From: Heracleum sosnowskyi
Lineage: Eukaryota > Streptophyta > Magnoliopsida > Apiales > Apiaceae
Reading direction: 5' to 3'
Assembly: GCA_030848705.1 (NCBI GenBank)
Contig: CM061235.1
Location: forward strand, 138,887,228-138,951,227
DNA: 64,000 nucleotides
Both the position numbers and the translations under genes were made by a program. Every line of letters starts with the position of its first letter. Positions within the stretch are counted from its first letter, which is position 1. Of this stretch, positions 13,082 through 24,067 are shown piece by piece. The notes under the pieces were generated by a model, which was given only the letters and a program-made list of their open reading frames with translations, was not told where the DNA came from and searched no databases.

Positions 13082-14384
13082 TGTTATAGTCAAAATTCGG
13101 TATTAGGTTTTTAGGGTAAATTCGGGTCAACTAATAATTAATTGGGGATATCTAAGTTGTAATTAGGGATTAAATTGGTACAAAGGAAGCTCATGGCTCG
13201 TCCTCATAGGGGAGAGGGCACGCCCCTTTGGCAGTCCAACCCCTGAGGATGCGTCCTCTTGATGTGGACCGACAACATGACATGAATGGATGACTCAACA
13301 GAGAATAACAACTATATTGACATGGGATTTGCATAAGAAAGACTTAGGGCTTGCCCTCGTAGGGGCAAGGGCTCGCCCTCTAGGCCATCCACCCCCTGAG
13401 GGCGAGTCCTCTTGATATGAATTGACACTTTGATGGAGAAGGTTATGGCCTTTCCTCATGGTGGCAAGGGTGTGCTCTTGATGGTGAATAATGATTCCAT
13501 TGGTTTAAATGAAGACTCAGAGCTTGCCCTCATAGGGGTAAGGGAACGCCCATTTAGGCCGTCCACCCCTTGAGGGCGCGCCTTCATGTGTTGAAGTGGC
13601 AAGGCCTCCGGGGGTTAGCCTGATGATTGAAGAATTCCATCCTAGGATGTGCCCTAGAAGGGGGATGTCCGTGGTTGAAGGCCTTTAGGGGTATGCTTGT
13701 GTACTGCAGGCCTCCTCCTGTATTCAATGGGCGCGTCCTCATTGGGTGAACCTTGGTGTGTGCTTTGGGAGCTCTGTTCCTGTACTCAATGGGCGCGTCC
13801 TCATTGGGGAACTTTAGAGTAATCCTGCACTTTGCACCCAAACGCTTGTGATCACTTGTCTTGTAATCTGGTGGGTGCTTCTCATTCGGGGGACAAAGAT
13901 GCGTCTAACATTTGGGGTAAGTCATGGCTATACCCGTGTCTATGAAATAAGGAAATAGCTGGTAATGGATAAGACTAGTCCTCGACAGGGGAAGTTTCCT
14001 TATCCGTGAAGTCCTGAAAGCATAGACGAGCTTTGAGCCTTTGTGACTAGGCCTCATCGTTGGACATTCCTAAAGCGAGTCGAAGACCAATTCCAGAAGA
14101 CGGATCAAGTATCCTAGTGGGCCTCGAAAATCAGAAACCAGTGCATATAGATTACTTGTTCCCCAAGAATTACGTAGGGCTTGATCCCTATAAATACGGG
14201 GTACGTAGGCAGGGTTGGAAGCGAAGAGCTCAACGAGCCACCACCAAGAAACCCTTACAATCTCAGGCCCCAATTCATCACAACCACCACACTCTGGCGA
14301 CTTTCCGGCGAAGAACCACCACCATAGATCTTGATTCCGGTGACAAAACTCGAACTTTGTTAATACCAAATTCCTCCGTTAACA
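13082..14384 (+). repeat. Probable solo LTR, about 1.3 kb
   Basis: It starts TGTTATAGTC and ends CAAATTCCTCCGTTAACA, the same terminal 18 bases as the LTRs of the element at 37832-40691. The flanks are ATTTT (13077-13081) and ATCTT (14385-14389), a 5 bp duplication with one mismatch. Near 14188 a GATCCCTATAAATA box is followed by GGTACGTAGGCA, the same core arrangement as in those LTRs. The 13200-13820 part is unusually GC-rich and made of diverged repeats with GAGGGCGAGTCCTCTTGAT-like and TCAATGGGCGCGTCCTCATTGG motifs. Short ORFs here are by-products of that composition. Confidence 0.55.
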
Positions 14385-14552
14385 ATCTTGACAAAAACAT
14401 ATAAGTAACACCAAAAATGAAAATAAGTATAATATTTGACTGGTGATAAGATACCAATTCGGAAAACAGAAAAATATGAAAATATGTTCCAAACAGTTAT
14501 TTTCTCCATAGAAAAAAGGAAAAATGGAAAACACAGTTTTCTAATTTATAAC
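14385..14552. other. Short AT-rich flank
   Basis: This stretch is rich in GAAAA and TTTTC words and, together with 15458-15600, looks like one older AT-rich element split by the MULE. No gene is seen. Confidence 0.3.
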
Positions 14553-15448
14553 GGGTAAAAGCCCTAAATACCCTTTTTTGTAAAGAGCGAGACCAGAATA
14601 CCCACAAGCGCTACATGGTGCCCAAAATACCCACTAACCACGCAGTTGGCACATGCGCATTTTCCTACACGCATTTCAAGATTACGTATACTGTCTTGCT
14701 GCGAGATTAGAAATTATCGAGACAAACTATGCGCATCACGAAGATGCGTACATGGAAATCTTTGCGCATCCCTATCATGCGTATTCCTATCAAAACAAGA
14801 ACACGCATTTGGCTTTTGCGTATACCCTGTAAAGCATAACAAGTATGACATACAACCACATACACTGATACACACCACCGTCAACTGCTGTTGTGCGACA
14901 CCCATCACCATCTCCTTTAAATCACAAACTCACAACCATAAACACAAAATCACATCATTATTCACACATATGTACTATAATACAAGTAAAACATTAACAA
15001 AAACCTAAATTCACCAATGACCAATCTTGCCCAGCAAGACACCCATTGATCTCTATTCTTACTTCTTACAAATCACAATTCAATCAATCCCCAAATTCCA
15101 AATTATTGATTTCTTGATCTGAAACCCAACAAGACACCACTTATTTTATTATTGCATGTTTGATTAGAACAATAGATTAGTGAATAATTGAGATTGAAAT
15201 TGTAAGATAAAGAAGAAAGTGAATATATATATATTTATATTTATATGTACATATGCACAACCGAGGAAAATTGAATAAAGATTTGGTACTTGAAAGGATA
15301 GACTTAATTTTAGTCAATTAGCTGATATACAAATTTAGAATACGCATTGTGGAAATGCGGGGTTAGTGGGCATTTAAGGCACCTGTTACCGCTAATGGGT
15401 AATTTGGGTTGTACACGTTGAATCGTTGTGTATTTCGGTCATTCTTTC
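14553..15448. mobile_element. Non-autonomous Mutator-like element (MULE)
   Basis: A perfect 9 bp direct repeat, ATTTATAAC, flanks it (14544-14552 and 15449-15457), the duplication length of Mutator-like elements. The first and last roughly 100 bp form degenerate inverted repeats: GTGCCCAAAATACCCACTAACC near 14617 pairs with the reverse complement of GGTTAGTGGGCATTTAAGGCAC near 15360. The inside contains many TGCGCAT/ATGCGTA words but no transposase. The 120-codon ORF here lacks any recognisable domain. Confidence 0.75.
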
Positions 15449-15619
15449 ATTTATAACCAGGTTTTAGAAAACTCTAGAAAACAAATAAATGATGTTTTCT
15501 GTTTTTCCTTTACAAATACAAAGACAATTTTCCAAGCTTGAAAAACTAGACGGGTAATCGTTATTAGGTCTCTGCTTCGAACCCTCTTGATGACATTGAT
15601 TTCATTAATATCTATACTA

Positions 15620-17570
15620 TCTATACTATATTATTAAAGACGAAACATTGAAAGTTTTGGTTTTCGGTTTTCGGTCGGTTTTTGGTTTTCGGTCATTGTG
15701 ACAACCCGGGTCAAATCCCGAGACTTTTTCGAAAATCGGGTCAAGTCCCGATTTCGAGTCCGAATAAGCCGAAGCCTACTAGCCCAAACGCAGCCAACTT
15801 GGGTAACAACTAGCCCACCACAGGCCCCCAAAAGATCATGATTTTGTTGGTGCTAATTAGTAGTAGTACTCTGCCTTATAAACTGAACAGAAGTCCCAAA
15901 TCTACTCGATGTGGGACTGGGTGTTACAAACTCCCCCACTTAAACTTTTGACGTCCTCGTCAAGCCTGAACGGATATCCCATAGGGTCCAAGATCGTTCC
16001 TCTCTAGCCATTGTGGGATAATACCGGTTGGTTTCGTATCCCCACCTCCGGACCTCTATCCATTGTGGGATAATACCACCAGCCTTCGTGTCCCCACCTC
16101 CGGCAACTTGACGCATCAAGCTTTCGAGAGTCGGCTCTGATACCATATGTGACAACCCGGGTCAAATCCCGAGCCTTTTTCGAAAATCGGGTCAAGTCCC
16201 GATTCCGAGTCCGAATAAGCCGAAGCCTACAGGCCCAAACGCAGCCAACTTGGGTAACAACTAGCCCACCACAGGCCCCCAAAAGATCATGATTTTGTTG
16301 GTGCTAATTAGTAGTAGTACTCTGCCTTATAAATTGAACAGAAGTCCCAAATCTACTCGATGTGGGACTGGGTGTTACAGTCATTTATTCTATTTAATAA
16401 ATAATAAAAAAATATAAAAATATTAACTAGATGATTGCCTTTTATAATTAAAATATTGTTTTCTAACAAAATCTACTCCTTTTCCAAAAATATCACGGCA
16501 ATTATTTTTAAATTAAAACATATTATCTTTTATATTTGTTATCACTAAAATCTCTGTTTTCCAAAATTATGAGGTGCAATCCTTACTTATTTATTTTAAA
16601 CCTATTTTAATACTATATTTAATAAATAATAAAATAATATAAAAATCGTAACTAACTTATTTCCTTTTATAATTAAAAAAAATTCTAACAAAATCTACTC
16701 ATTTTCCAAAAATATCACGACAATTACCTTTAAATTAAAACATATTATCTTTTATATTTATTATCACTAAAATCTTTATTTTTCAAAAATATGAGGTGCA
16801 ATCCTTACTTATTTATTTTAAAACCTATTTTAATACTCTATTTAATAAATAATAAAATAATATAAAAATAGTAACTAACTGATTGCCATTTATAGTTTAA
16901 AAAAATTCTAACTAAATCTACTTATTTTCCAAAAATATCACGGGCAATTACCTTTAAATTAAAATATATTACATTTTATATTTGTTATCACTAAAATCTC
17001 GCTTTTCCAAAAATATCAACTGCAACCCTTACTTATATATTTTAAAACCTATTTTAATACTTTTAATTATTTTAAAAACTTTACCTATTTTAACAAGTCA
17101 ACGTATTTTTTTAACAAATACAATTAATATATTTAAAACACATCTAAAAATATTACGAGCAGTTACTTTTTTTTAATTAAATATATTAAATTTTCTATTT
17201 GTCCTTATTAAAAAAAACTTACTTATTTTAACATGTCAACGTATTTTTTTAATAAATACAATTAATATAATTAAAAAAAATTAAAAATATCACGGATACT
17301 TACTTTATTTAATTAAAACATGTCAGCTTTTATATTTGTCCTTATTTTTAATTTAATTTTATTTTAAAATAATATTAATAATACCTCATTTATCTTCCTC
17401 AGCCCCATCTGTATTTTTTTTTATTTTTTTATGTTCCAGTTAATATTTAAGTTTCTCATTTTATAATTTATCATATTAATTTTTACTTTTATTTTAATAT
17501 TTTTCGTTCACATTAAATTTTTGAATTTATTATTTTTTAAGGCTCGTGCCTTGCACGGGTTATATGCTAG
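15620..17570 (+). mobile_element. Non-autonomous Helitron H2, interrupted by a TRIM
   Basis: It has the same TCTATACTATATTATTAAAG start after an A, and ends with hairpin CGTGC-CTT-GCACG and CTAG before T at 17571. The 10 bp before the start repeat the first bases (TCTATACTAT twice), so the true start could be 15611. The interior holds about four ~225 bp AT-rich repeat units. The TRIM at 15697-16379 lies about 75 bp inside the 5' end. ORFs here are AT-rich noise. Confidence 0.82.
15697..16379 (-). mobile_element. TRIM (terminal-repeat retrotransposon in miniature)
   Basis: Two direct 232 bp LTRs (15697-15928 and 16148-16379) enclose 219 bp, with a perfect 5 bp duplication GTCAT on both sides. 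Read on the minus strand, each LTR starts TGTAACACCCAGTCCCACAT and ends GTTGTCACA. Next to the right LTR is TGGTATCAGAGC, the initiator tRNA-Met primer binding site, and next to the left LTR is the purine tract AAGTGGGGGAGTT. I count about 5 LTR differences (about 2%), so insertion was fairly recent. There is no coding capacity, so it must be mobilised in trans. Confidence 0.93.
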
Positions 17571-20296
17571 TATTATTAAAGCCGAAACAGTGAAATTTTT
17601 GGTTTTCGGTTAATTTTTGTTTTTCGATACTTTTTCTAATTAATAATATAATCAAAATTCGGGAAAATTTTATTCTACATTAATATTTCACTATATTTTA
17701 CTACATAAAAATCAAATAATATTGAAATTTAATAAAAAAAAATGGAAATGTGGGATCTAATTTGTTTAAATTTAGGATACAGTGCTACAAATATACTTCT
17801 TTCTTTTTAGGATAACGAAAGCTACTACAAATCAAATCTTTTTAATACTCTATTTAATAAATAATAAAATAATATAAAAATAGTAACTAACTGATTGCCT
17901 TTTATAATTAAAAAAAATCTAACAAAATCTACTCCATTTCAAAAATATCACGACAATTACCTTTAAATTAAAACATAATAGCTTTTATATTTGTTATCAC
18001 TAAAATCTCTATTTTCCAAATATATGAGGTGCAATCCTTACTTATTTATTTTAATACTCTATTTAATAAATAATAAAATAATATAAAAATATTAACTAGC
18101 TGATTACCTTTTATAATTAAAACTTTTTTTTTCTAACAAAATCTACTCTTTTTCCAAAAATATCACGACAATTACCTTTAAATCAAAACATAATATCTTT
18201 TATATTTGTTATCACTAAAATCTCTATTTTCCAAAAATATGAGGTGCGATCTTTACTTATTAATTTTAAAACCTATTTTAATATTCTATTTAATAAATAA
18301 TAAAATAATATAAAAATAGTAAATAGCTGATTGCCTTTTATAGTTAAAACATTTTTTTTCTAACAAAATCTACTTCTTTTCCAAAAATATCACGGGCAAT
18401 TACCTTTAAATTAAAATATATTACCTTTTATATTTGTTATCACTAAAATCTCTCTTTTCCAAAAATATCAAGTAATCCATGGATGATGTAGAGAGGCTCT
18501 AGCAGCTGCTCCTCAAGTGTGAAGCACTCCACAAGTATCCACCAAGAGAAGACGATTCGACAGAGAGAGAAAACGGCTAAGAGAGAATTTTGGGTTGCCT
18601 CCATTTTTCTTTTTCTTATAAAATATTAGGGTTGGGGGCTTGAGGGTTTATAATAGTGTATTTATAGGCAAAATACTCAGCTGAATATTTGTCCCATAAA
18701 ATATTATTATTATTAACCATTTAATTAATTAATCTCATTAATCAATTAATTAATAATTAAAACTCTTTTAATCATTAATTCTTTTTCTAAACTCTTTAGA
18801 AAATAATTCTCTCACTTAATTTAATTTCTTAAATTAATTTCTTAATTAATAATATTAAGAACTCTTCTTATTTAATTTATAATAAATTAAATCATATTAA
18901 TTGATTATAAAAAATGCTAATCAAATATTTATTTCATAAATAAATAATGACTAGACATTATTAATTATTTCCTTCACCATCAAATCATTCTCTTTTATGG
19001 TGTGACCCTGTAGGTTCAATATTAAGCCGATAGTAGAAATAAATAATAATAAAACTATTTTATTATTATTTATATGAATTCTTCTAATTCATTAAATACG
19101 ATTAATAAATTAATCATATTTATTCTACATCGTGAGTGATACTTCTCAGCATATCACGACTATCCGGATAATATGAATTCACTGCTTAGAATACCAAGAA
19201 CCTATTCAGTGACTAGTTACCGTACAATGAATTCCTTCTACCCTACAATATCCCGATTAAATAAAAGGCATGGATCTCGTGTCAAGCCTATCTAATTTAA
19301 TCATATGTTTTCCTATTCACTATGCTTAGTTCCGATTAATGCAAATTAGAAACTTCTTTCTAATTTCATTTACTCTGGCCAGAGATTTCCTGAACTAGCA
19401 TAAATGGAATAACATAGGACATACTCTTCCTTCACTAGAAGGGGCATATCCTTTATTGATCATTCATTATCTTCGTGCACAAATTCCTATACCCAGAAGA
19501 GCACTAATTATTGTCCCTCGAGACTAAGAGCTAAACCAAAGTATAGTTCCGTGTACACAAGATGACTATGATGATCTCAAGTCAAAGAACACTTGTACAA
19601 CCATCACTATATGAACAACTACTGACACATGAGTGAACTCCATTAGTTGTTCAACTGATCAAGTCATGTTCAGTGAACTTATTCCTAATAAGCACCTACA
19701 TACTAGCTATAGTGTCACCACACAAATGCCTATGAGAACAGACATCCTTCACAATGAAGCAATCATAGTATGTACCGATCTTTGCGGATTAATTAACTAC
19801 CAATTAATTATCCTACGACCAGGAACTATTTAAGTTTAGAGTTATCATCTTTAAGGTCTCATTATTATGATCTCATCATAATCCATAAAAAGCTTTACTC
19901 TAAACAATGGATCATCTAATTTAAACACTTTAAATAGATAAGCCCGTAATAAAACACATAACTATTTTATTAATTTAAACAAACTTGAATCAGATTGAAC
20001 AAAATATCTCTTAACTCATCATCCATGATTGGATTTAGGACACACATCTTTCAAGATTTTCTATATGTCCTTATTAATATTATTTTATTATAAAATAATA
20101 TTAATAATACCTCATTTATCTTCATCAGCCCAATATGTATTTTTTAATATTTTTTTACGTTCCAATTAATATTTAAGTTTCTCATTTTATAATTTATCAT
20201 ATTAATTTTTACTTTTATTTTAATATTTTCCATTCACATTAAATTTTTTAGTTTATTATTTTTTAAGGTCCGTGCCTTCCACGGGTTATAGGCTAG
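17571..20296 (+). mobile_element. Non-autonomous Helitron H3, 5'-clipped and interrupted
   Basis: Directly after the CTAG of H2 the sequence resumes at TATTATTAAAGCCGAAAC, the family 5' end without its first nine bases. It ends with hairpin CCGTG-CCTTC-CACGG and CTAG at 20293-20296. One base change shortens the hairpin stem by one pair. The inner part holds several ~225 bp units and is broken at about 18473 by a 1.6 kb insertion. Confidence 0.78.
18473..20054 (-). repeat. Probable solo LTR inside Helitron H3
   Basis: The Helitron consensus stops at ...AAATATCAAG and resumes at TCAAGATTTTCTATATG, so TCAAG occurs on both sides. On the minus strand the insert starts TGTGTCCTAAATCC and has a TATAAATA box (18659-18666 on plus) followed by a leader-like region. 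Near its ends lie inverted copies of ATGGATGATG. Size and promoter fit a copia LTR, but a polymerase gene and partner LTR are absent and the exact ends are uncertain. About 200 bp of Helitron is also missing at the site. The 66-codon ORF at 19633 has no recognisable content. Confidence 0.45.
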
Positions 20297-20694
20297 TATA
20301 ATATAAGCATGCGCGTCACACAGTGGTAACATGAATTATGCTAAAAATTACTCCATATAATAAACATGTTAAATGTTCAATTTATGTTACGTATCTTTTA
20401 AAAATTTGGACTACAACAAAAAACACATATATTAAATCTATAATATTTATTATTTCTTTAGGTATAATTTATTATCATATAAGTTTGAAAAACATATGCT
20501 CATTACCTCTAAAATTTCATGTAAAATACATACACCATCATATCAATACTATATTCTAAGTCTGCTAATCACTAATTATTTAAACATAAAATAAATTTAC
20601 AAGTATATGAATATTAAAAGTTACGTGTGTATATAAATGGTACACAACAAATATAAATTTTTATAGAGTTATTAAAGTACATTTTTATTTATTT

Positions 20695-20747
<53 letters not shown>

Positions 20748-20972
20748 GTTATAATTATGAATTATATAAGATTCCTTAACATTATTTTAATTCTTATGTA
20801 TATTTATCTCACAATTTTCGATATAAAATTTATCAAATTTATATAAATTATTTATTGTAATTATTTTTAATTACAATAAATAGTTTACAATAATTAAAAA
20901 CTTAGTTTATTTATATAAATTACGTTTTTAATTATTTTTGTTATTCAAAAGCAAGAAAAATATTTGGATACA
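20297..20972. other. AT-rich intergenic DNA with a long (AT)n tract
   Basis: An (AT)n run of about 46 bp lies at 20697-20742. The rest is AT-rich with no codon bias. The small ORF at 20338-20559 looks like chance. Confidence 0.6.
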
Positions 20973-21379
20973 TCTATACTATATATTATTAAAGCCGAAA
21001 CATTAAAATTTTTGGTTTTCAGTTTTCGGTCTTTTATTCTATTTAATAAACAATAAAAATATATAAATATAGTAACTAGATGATTGTCTTTTATAATTAA
21101 AATATATTTTTTCTAACAAAATCTACTCATTTTCCAAAAATATCATGACAATTATCTTTAAGTTAAAACATATTACCTTTTATATTTGTTATCACTAAAA
21201 GCTCTGTTTTCCAAAAATATGAGATGCAGTCCTTACTTAATTATTTTAAAATCTATTTTCATACTCTATTTAATAAATAATATAAATATAGTAACTAGCT
21301 GATTGCCTTTTATAATTAGAAAAGAATTTTAACAAAATATACTCATTTTTCAAAAATATCACGACAATTACCTTTAGTA
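20973..21379 (+). mobile_element. Helitron H4, 5' part
   Basis: It begins TCTATACTATATATTATTAAAG after an A and carries one and a half of the family's AT-rich units, then stops abruptly at ACGACAATTACCTTTA. The fragment at 35988-36812 begins at the next position of the family consensus, so the two are read as one Helitron split by a 14.6 kb insertion. Confidence 0.75.
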
Positions 21380-22129
21380 TTTGTTTGCCCACGCTACGCT
21401 GCGGGGTTGTAAATTTTGTGTTTAAATTTTTGCAGGGCTACTTGGTGATGTTGTAGTGGTTGTTAGTCATTGCAACAAGGGCTTACAACAAAAATATGAG
21501 TATAATGAATAGTACTATAATGAGTTATTGAGAAAACATTTGTTTGATATATTTTATTTAGTATGATTGATATACGATTTAAGAAAAAGTGTTATTCGTT
21601 GGAAAGTTCTTAGTTGTGGAAGAAGTTTTGGGAATACTACTATGTTGAAGGTAATATTAAATTGACGGTGTATTGCTTGATTATATTAGTTATAGTTTTC
21701 ATATTTAGGTTAGTATAACATTTTATTTTTTTGAATATATGGGGAAAATTATAATGTTAAAAGTTATTAATGTTACAATGCAACTAACAATTCGAGACAT
21801 TTTATACTACAATAGGAAAGGTAAACATATTTACATCACTCATGGAGAGAAATGTACAATGTCATTTACATATTATTTACAAAAGCTATTAAAGAATATA
21901 TTTACATTGGAGTAGGATGTACATAAGCTATTACATGTATATATATATATGTTTACTCAGCAAGTCAATCATCACTAAGTTGTTGCACCAATAGCTCTTG
22001 TAACAATGTTACACCTGTTAAATTTCAAGTTTTGTATTGTTCATTAGTAATGGTTTCAAAATGAAAGTTTTGTATTTAGTATAGGGAACTAATAGGAAAA
22101 TTTTCAAAGGAAATTATATGTCGACAATA
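21380..22129. other. AT-rich stretch downstream of the RPA1-like gene
   Basis: It holds the GC-rich palindrome at 21390-21408, then AT-rich DNA with no recognisable ORF. It would be the 3' end of the putative minus-strand Helitron. Confidence 0.4.
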
Positions 22130-23330
22130 CCTTTTCTTTTTTTGGACGCTTTAGTTTGGTGGAAGGTTTGTTGTCTTCTTCATCATCTGATACAACCAGT
22201 AGTAACTTTCTCCCTTTTTTTTTGTTGGCCTTTTTTACTTTAGAAAATTTTCCTCTAGTGTTGGTCATTGGTGAGAGGGTCCTTTTGGTTGCTTTCTGAA
22301 AAATAATATTTAATATCTATTGACAATTTTTTTAAATGTATAACTTTTGTTATTGTACATACCACTACGTTTGAATTGACTTGAGCTTGGTTCGGTGAAC
22401 TTTGTTGTTGGGCAGATTCGTCTAGACCGGTCTCTACCATATCTATGTCTGATGTGGTATACATAGTAGATGATTTTGTAATATTCTCTTCTTTTAGACC
22501 AATTGTTACTTTGTATATTCTTCCTTCCATAATAAGTAGTTCTTTTGGGAAGATAGTGATGTCCCCCTCCTAGTTGTGTTAATAAAAGAAATGACATGTG
22601 ATAGCATATTGGTAAGTATAAACTAACATACACATGAGTAAATAGGTATCATACCTTGGTGTGGTTGGTTAAGATATCAAAAACGGTAAGTACTGAAAGC
22701 TTTCTTACTTCTCTATCATGTTAAGTGCACATATTCAAAATCTACAAAAAGTATGAAAGTTAGTTAAGTTAACTTTAGGTTAAAGGATTGTTTTTTTAAT
22801 TCAGTATTGGACTAACCGTTTATCTAGGAATGGTATATTGCATGCACATCTGTGGCATGTGTATTTCAGGTTTTCTAGGGTCACTTCTTCTTGACATGAT
22901 GTGCAAACATGATAAAACCGTCCATTGTTTTCTTCCACCTTTTGTAGGGTTAAGTGGCATGTGATCTGGTAGTTTTAATATTGTATAAACATGGTTAGTG
23001 GTAAAAAAGGCGGTTAAAAAAAAGAATGATAGAATAATATTAAGCAGCTAATTTTGTAGTGTATTTAGTACAATAATTTATTCTAATATAACAAATAAGT
23101 AAGTATTATGTAAACAAATACCGTAGTGAAATCAGGCATGTTTGTCCTCATATCAATAAATTTGGCTGGGTGTTCAAAATGTGCATCTTTCTCTTGTTCT
23201 TGCTCTGAATAGAAAGTTGTTGATTCCACCATGTTTGAGTTCTTTAGTTTTTGTTGTAATTTAAAAAATGTTATTATATGTATGAAATAAATACCTGCTT
23301 CGCAATTATTGTACACTATAGTGATCATGA
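22130..23330 (-). pseudogene. RPA1-like (replication protein A large subunit) gene, C-terminal part
   Basis: Several exons read on the minus strand. About 22970-22815 gives a zinc motif, YHVCTSCQEEV followed 12 residues on by CHRC, the C-x2-C...C-x2-C pattern of the RPA70 C-terminal OB fold. About 22720-22660 gives FDREVRKLSVLTVFDI, and 22570-22370 gives DITIFPKELLIMEGRIYKV, both fitting the same domain. The last piece (22300-22135) is a Lys-rich tail with SDDEED. GT-AG borders separate the pieces (for example GT at 22132). An exon at 23300-23120 contains a FIDMRTNMPDFTT region. The N-terminal DNA-binding domains are missing here, so this is a fragment or a short Helitron-type RPA. Cellular RPA1 binds single-stranded DNA in replication and repair. 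Confidence 0.6.
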
Positions 23331-23449
23331 TTTAGGTAAAATCTTGTAGAAGCATGATAGGTTGTATGTATGTGTTAATATCCACAAAGTAAAATAATTT
23401 TAGTTTATTTAGAAATGTATAAATTTGAAAATAATTATGTTTCATATTC

Positions 23450-23770
23450 AATACCTGTTTCAGAAGTTTGTGTTGTGTTTAAATCCACTCCTTCTTCATG
23501 AACCTTCCATTGGGAGTATGTAATATTTTCATTATCATACTTTATTGGTCGTCCATGGCGTTTGGGTTTGAGGGCCAATCTGGGTACAAATGTTTATTGA
23601 GTGCATTTGGTGAATTTGTTTTTTTCAAAATCGTTTCATGGCTACATCCATCATGTGTTTTGTAGTTAGAAAGTTTTTCTATATTGTATTTTACAGGTCT
23701 TCCCATTTTTTTTTATACAGGAGATGATTGAGATAAAGTGGTAGGTCTGGATCTCTTCCAAGACATTGTT
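23450..23770 (-). pseudogene. Fragments with repeated GRPxKY motif
   Basis: On the minus strand this interval translates in pieces to MGRPVKYNIEKLSNYKTHDG and, about 120 bp later in another frame, KRHGRPIKYDNENITYSQW, followed by a possible donor after SETG. GRP flanked by basic residues resembles an AT-hook. Stops interrupt both pieces. It may be the 5' part of the RPA1-like gene or an unrelated fragment. I do not recognise the protein. Confidence 0.3.
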
Positions 23771-24067
23771 TAAAGAAAGGGAAAAGAGTTTAGTTATGTC
23801 TTTAGATATGATTTTCAAACTTTTAAAAGATGTTTCATATAGTTCATTTAGTTGTGAATTTTATCAAAAACTTTAGGTAACATATATTATCTTATTGTTT
23901 GAATTGGTATATATTCCCATGGAGTAGAAAAGGTTTTATGTTTAATTCTTTCTATTGTATAGATTGGTTAAATTTTTGTATATGTTGTAAATTCCAAAAT
24001 TTGTTGGTAAATTCAAAATTTTGTTGTGCGTTACAAGGTATTTCATGTATATGAATGTTGGAAATGT

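Noticed and set aside
14646..15008. 120-codon ORF in the MULE as a captured gene
   Set aside because: Composition follows the TGCGCAT-rich DNA; no domain or intron structure seen.
16136..16150. tRNA gene suggested by GCTCTGATACCA
   Set aside because: It is the 12 bp primer binding site complementary to the tRNA-Met end in the TRIM; no cloverleaf surrounds it.
15634..16282. Two similar ORFs reading MGACGGLVVTQVGCVWA
   Set aside because: They are the same translated piece of the two TRIM LTRs, not a protein family.
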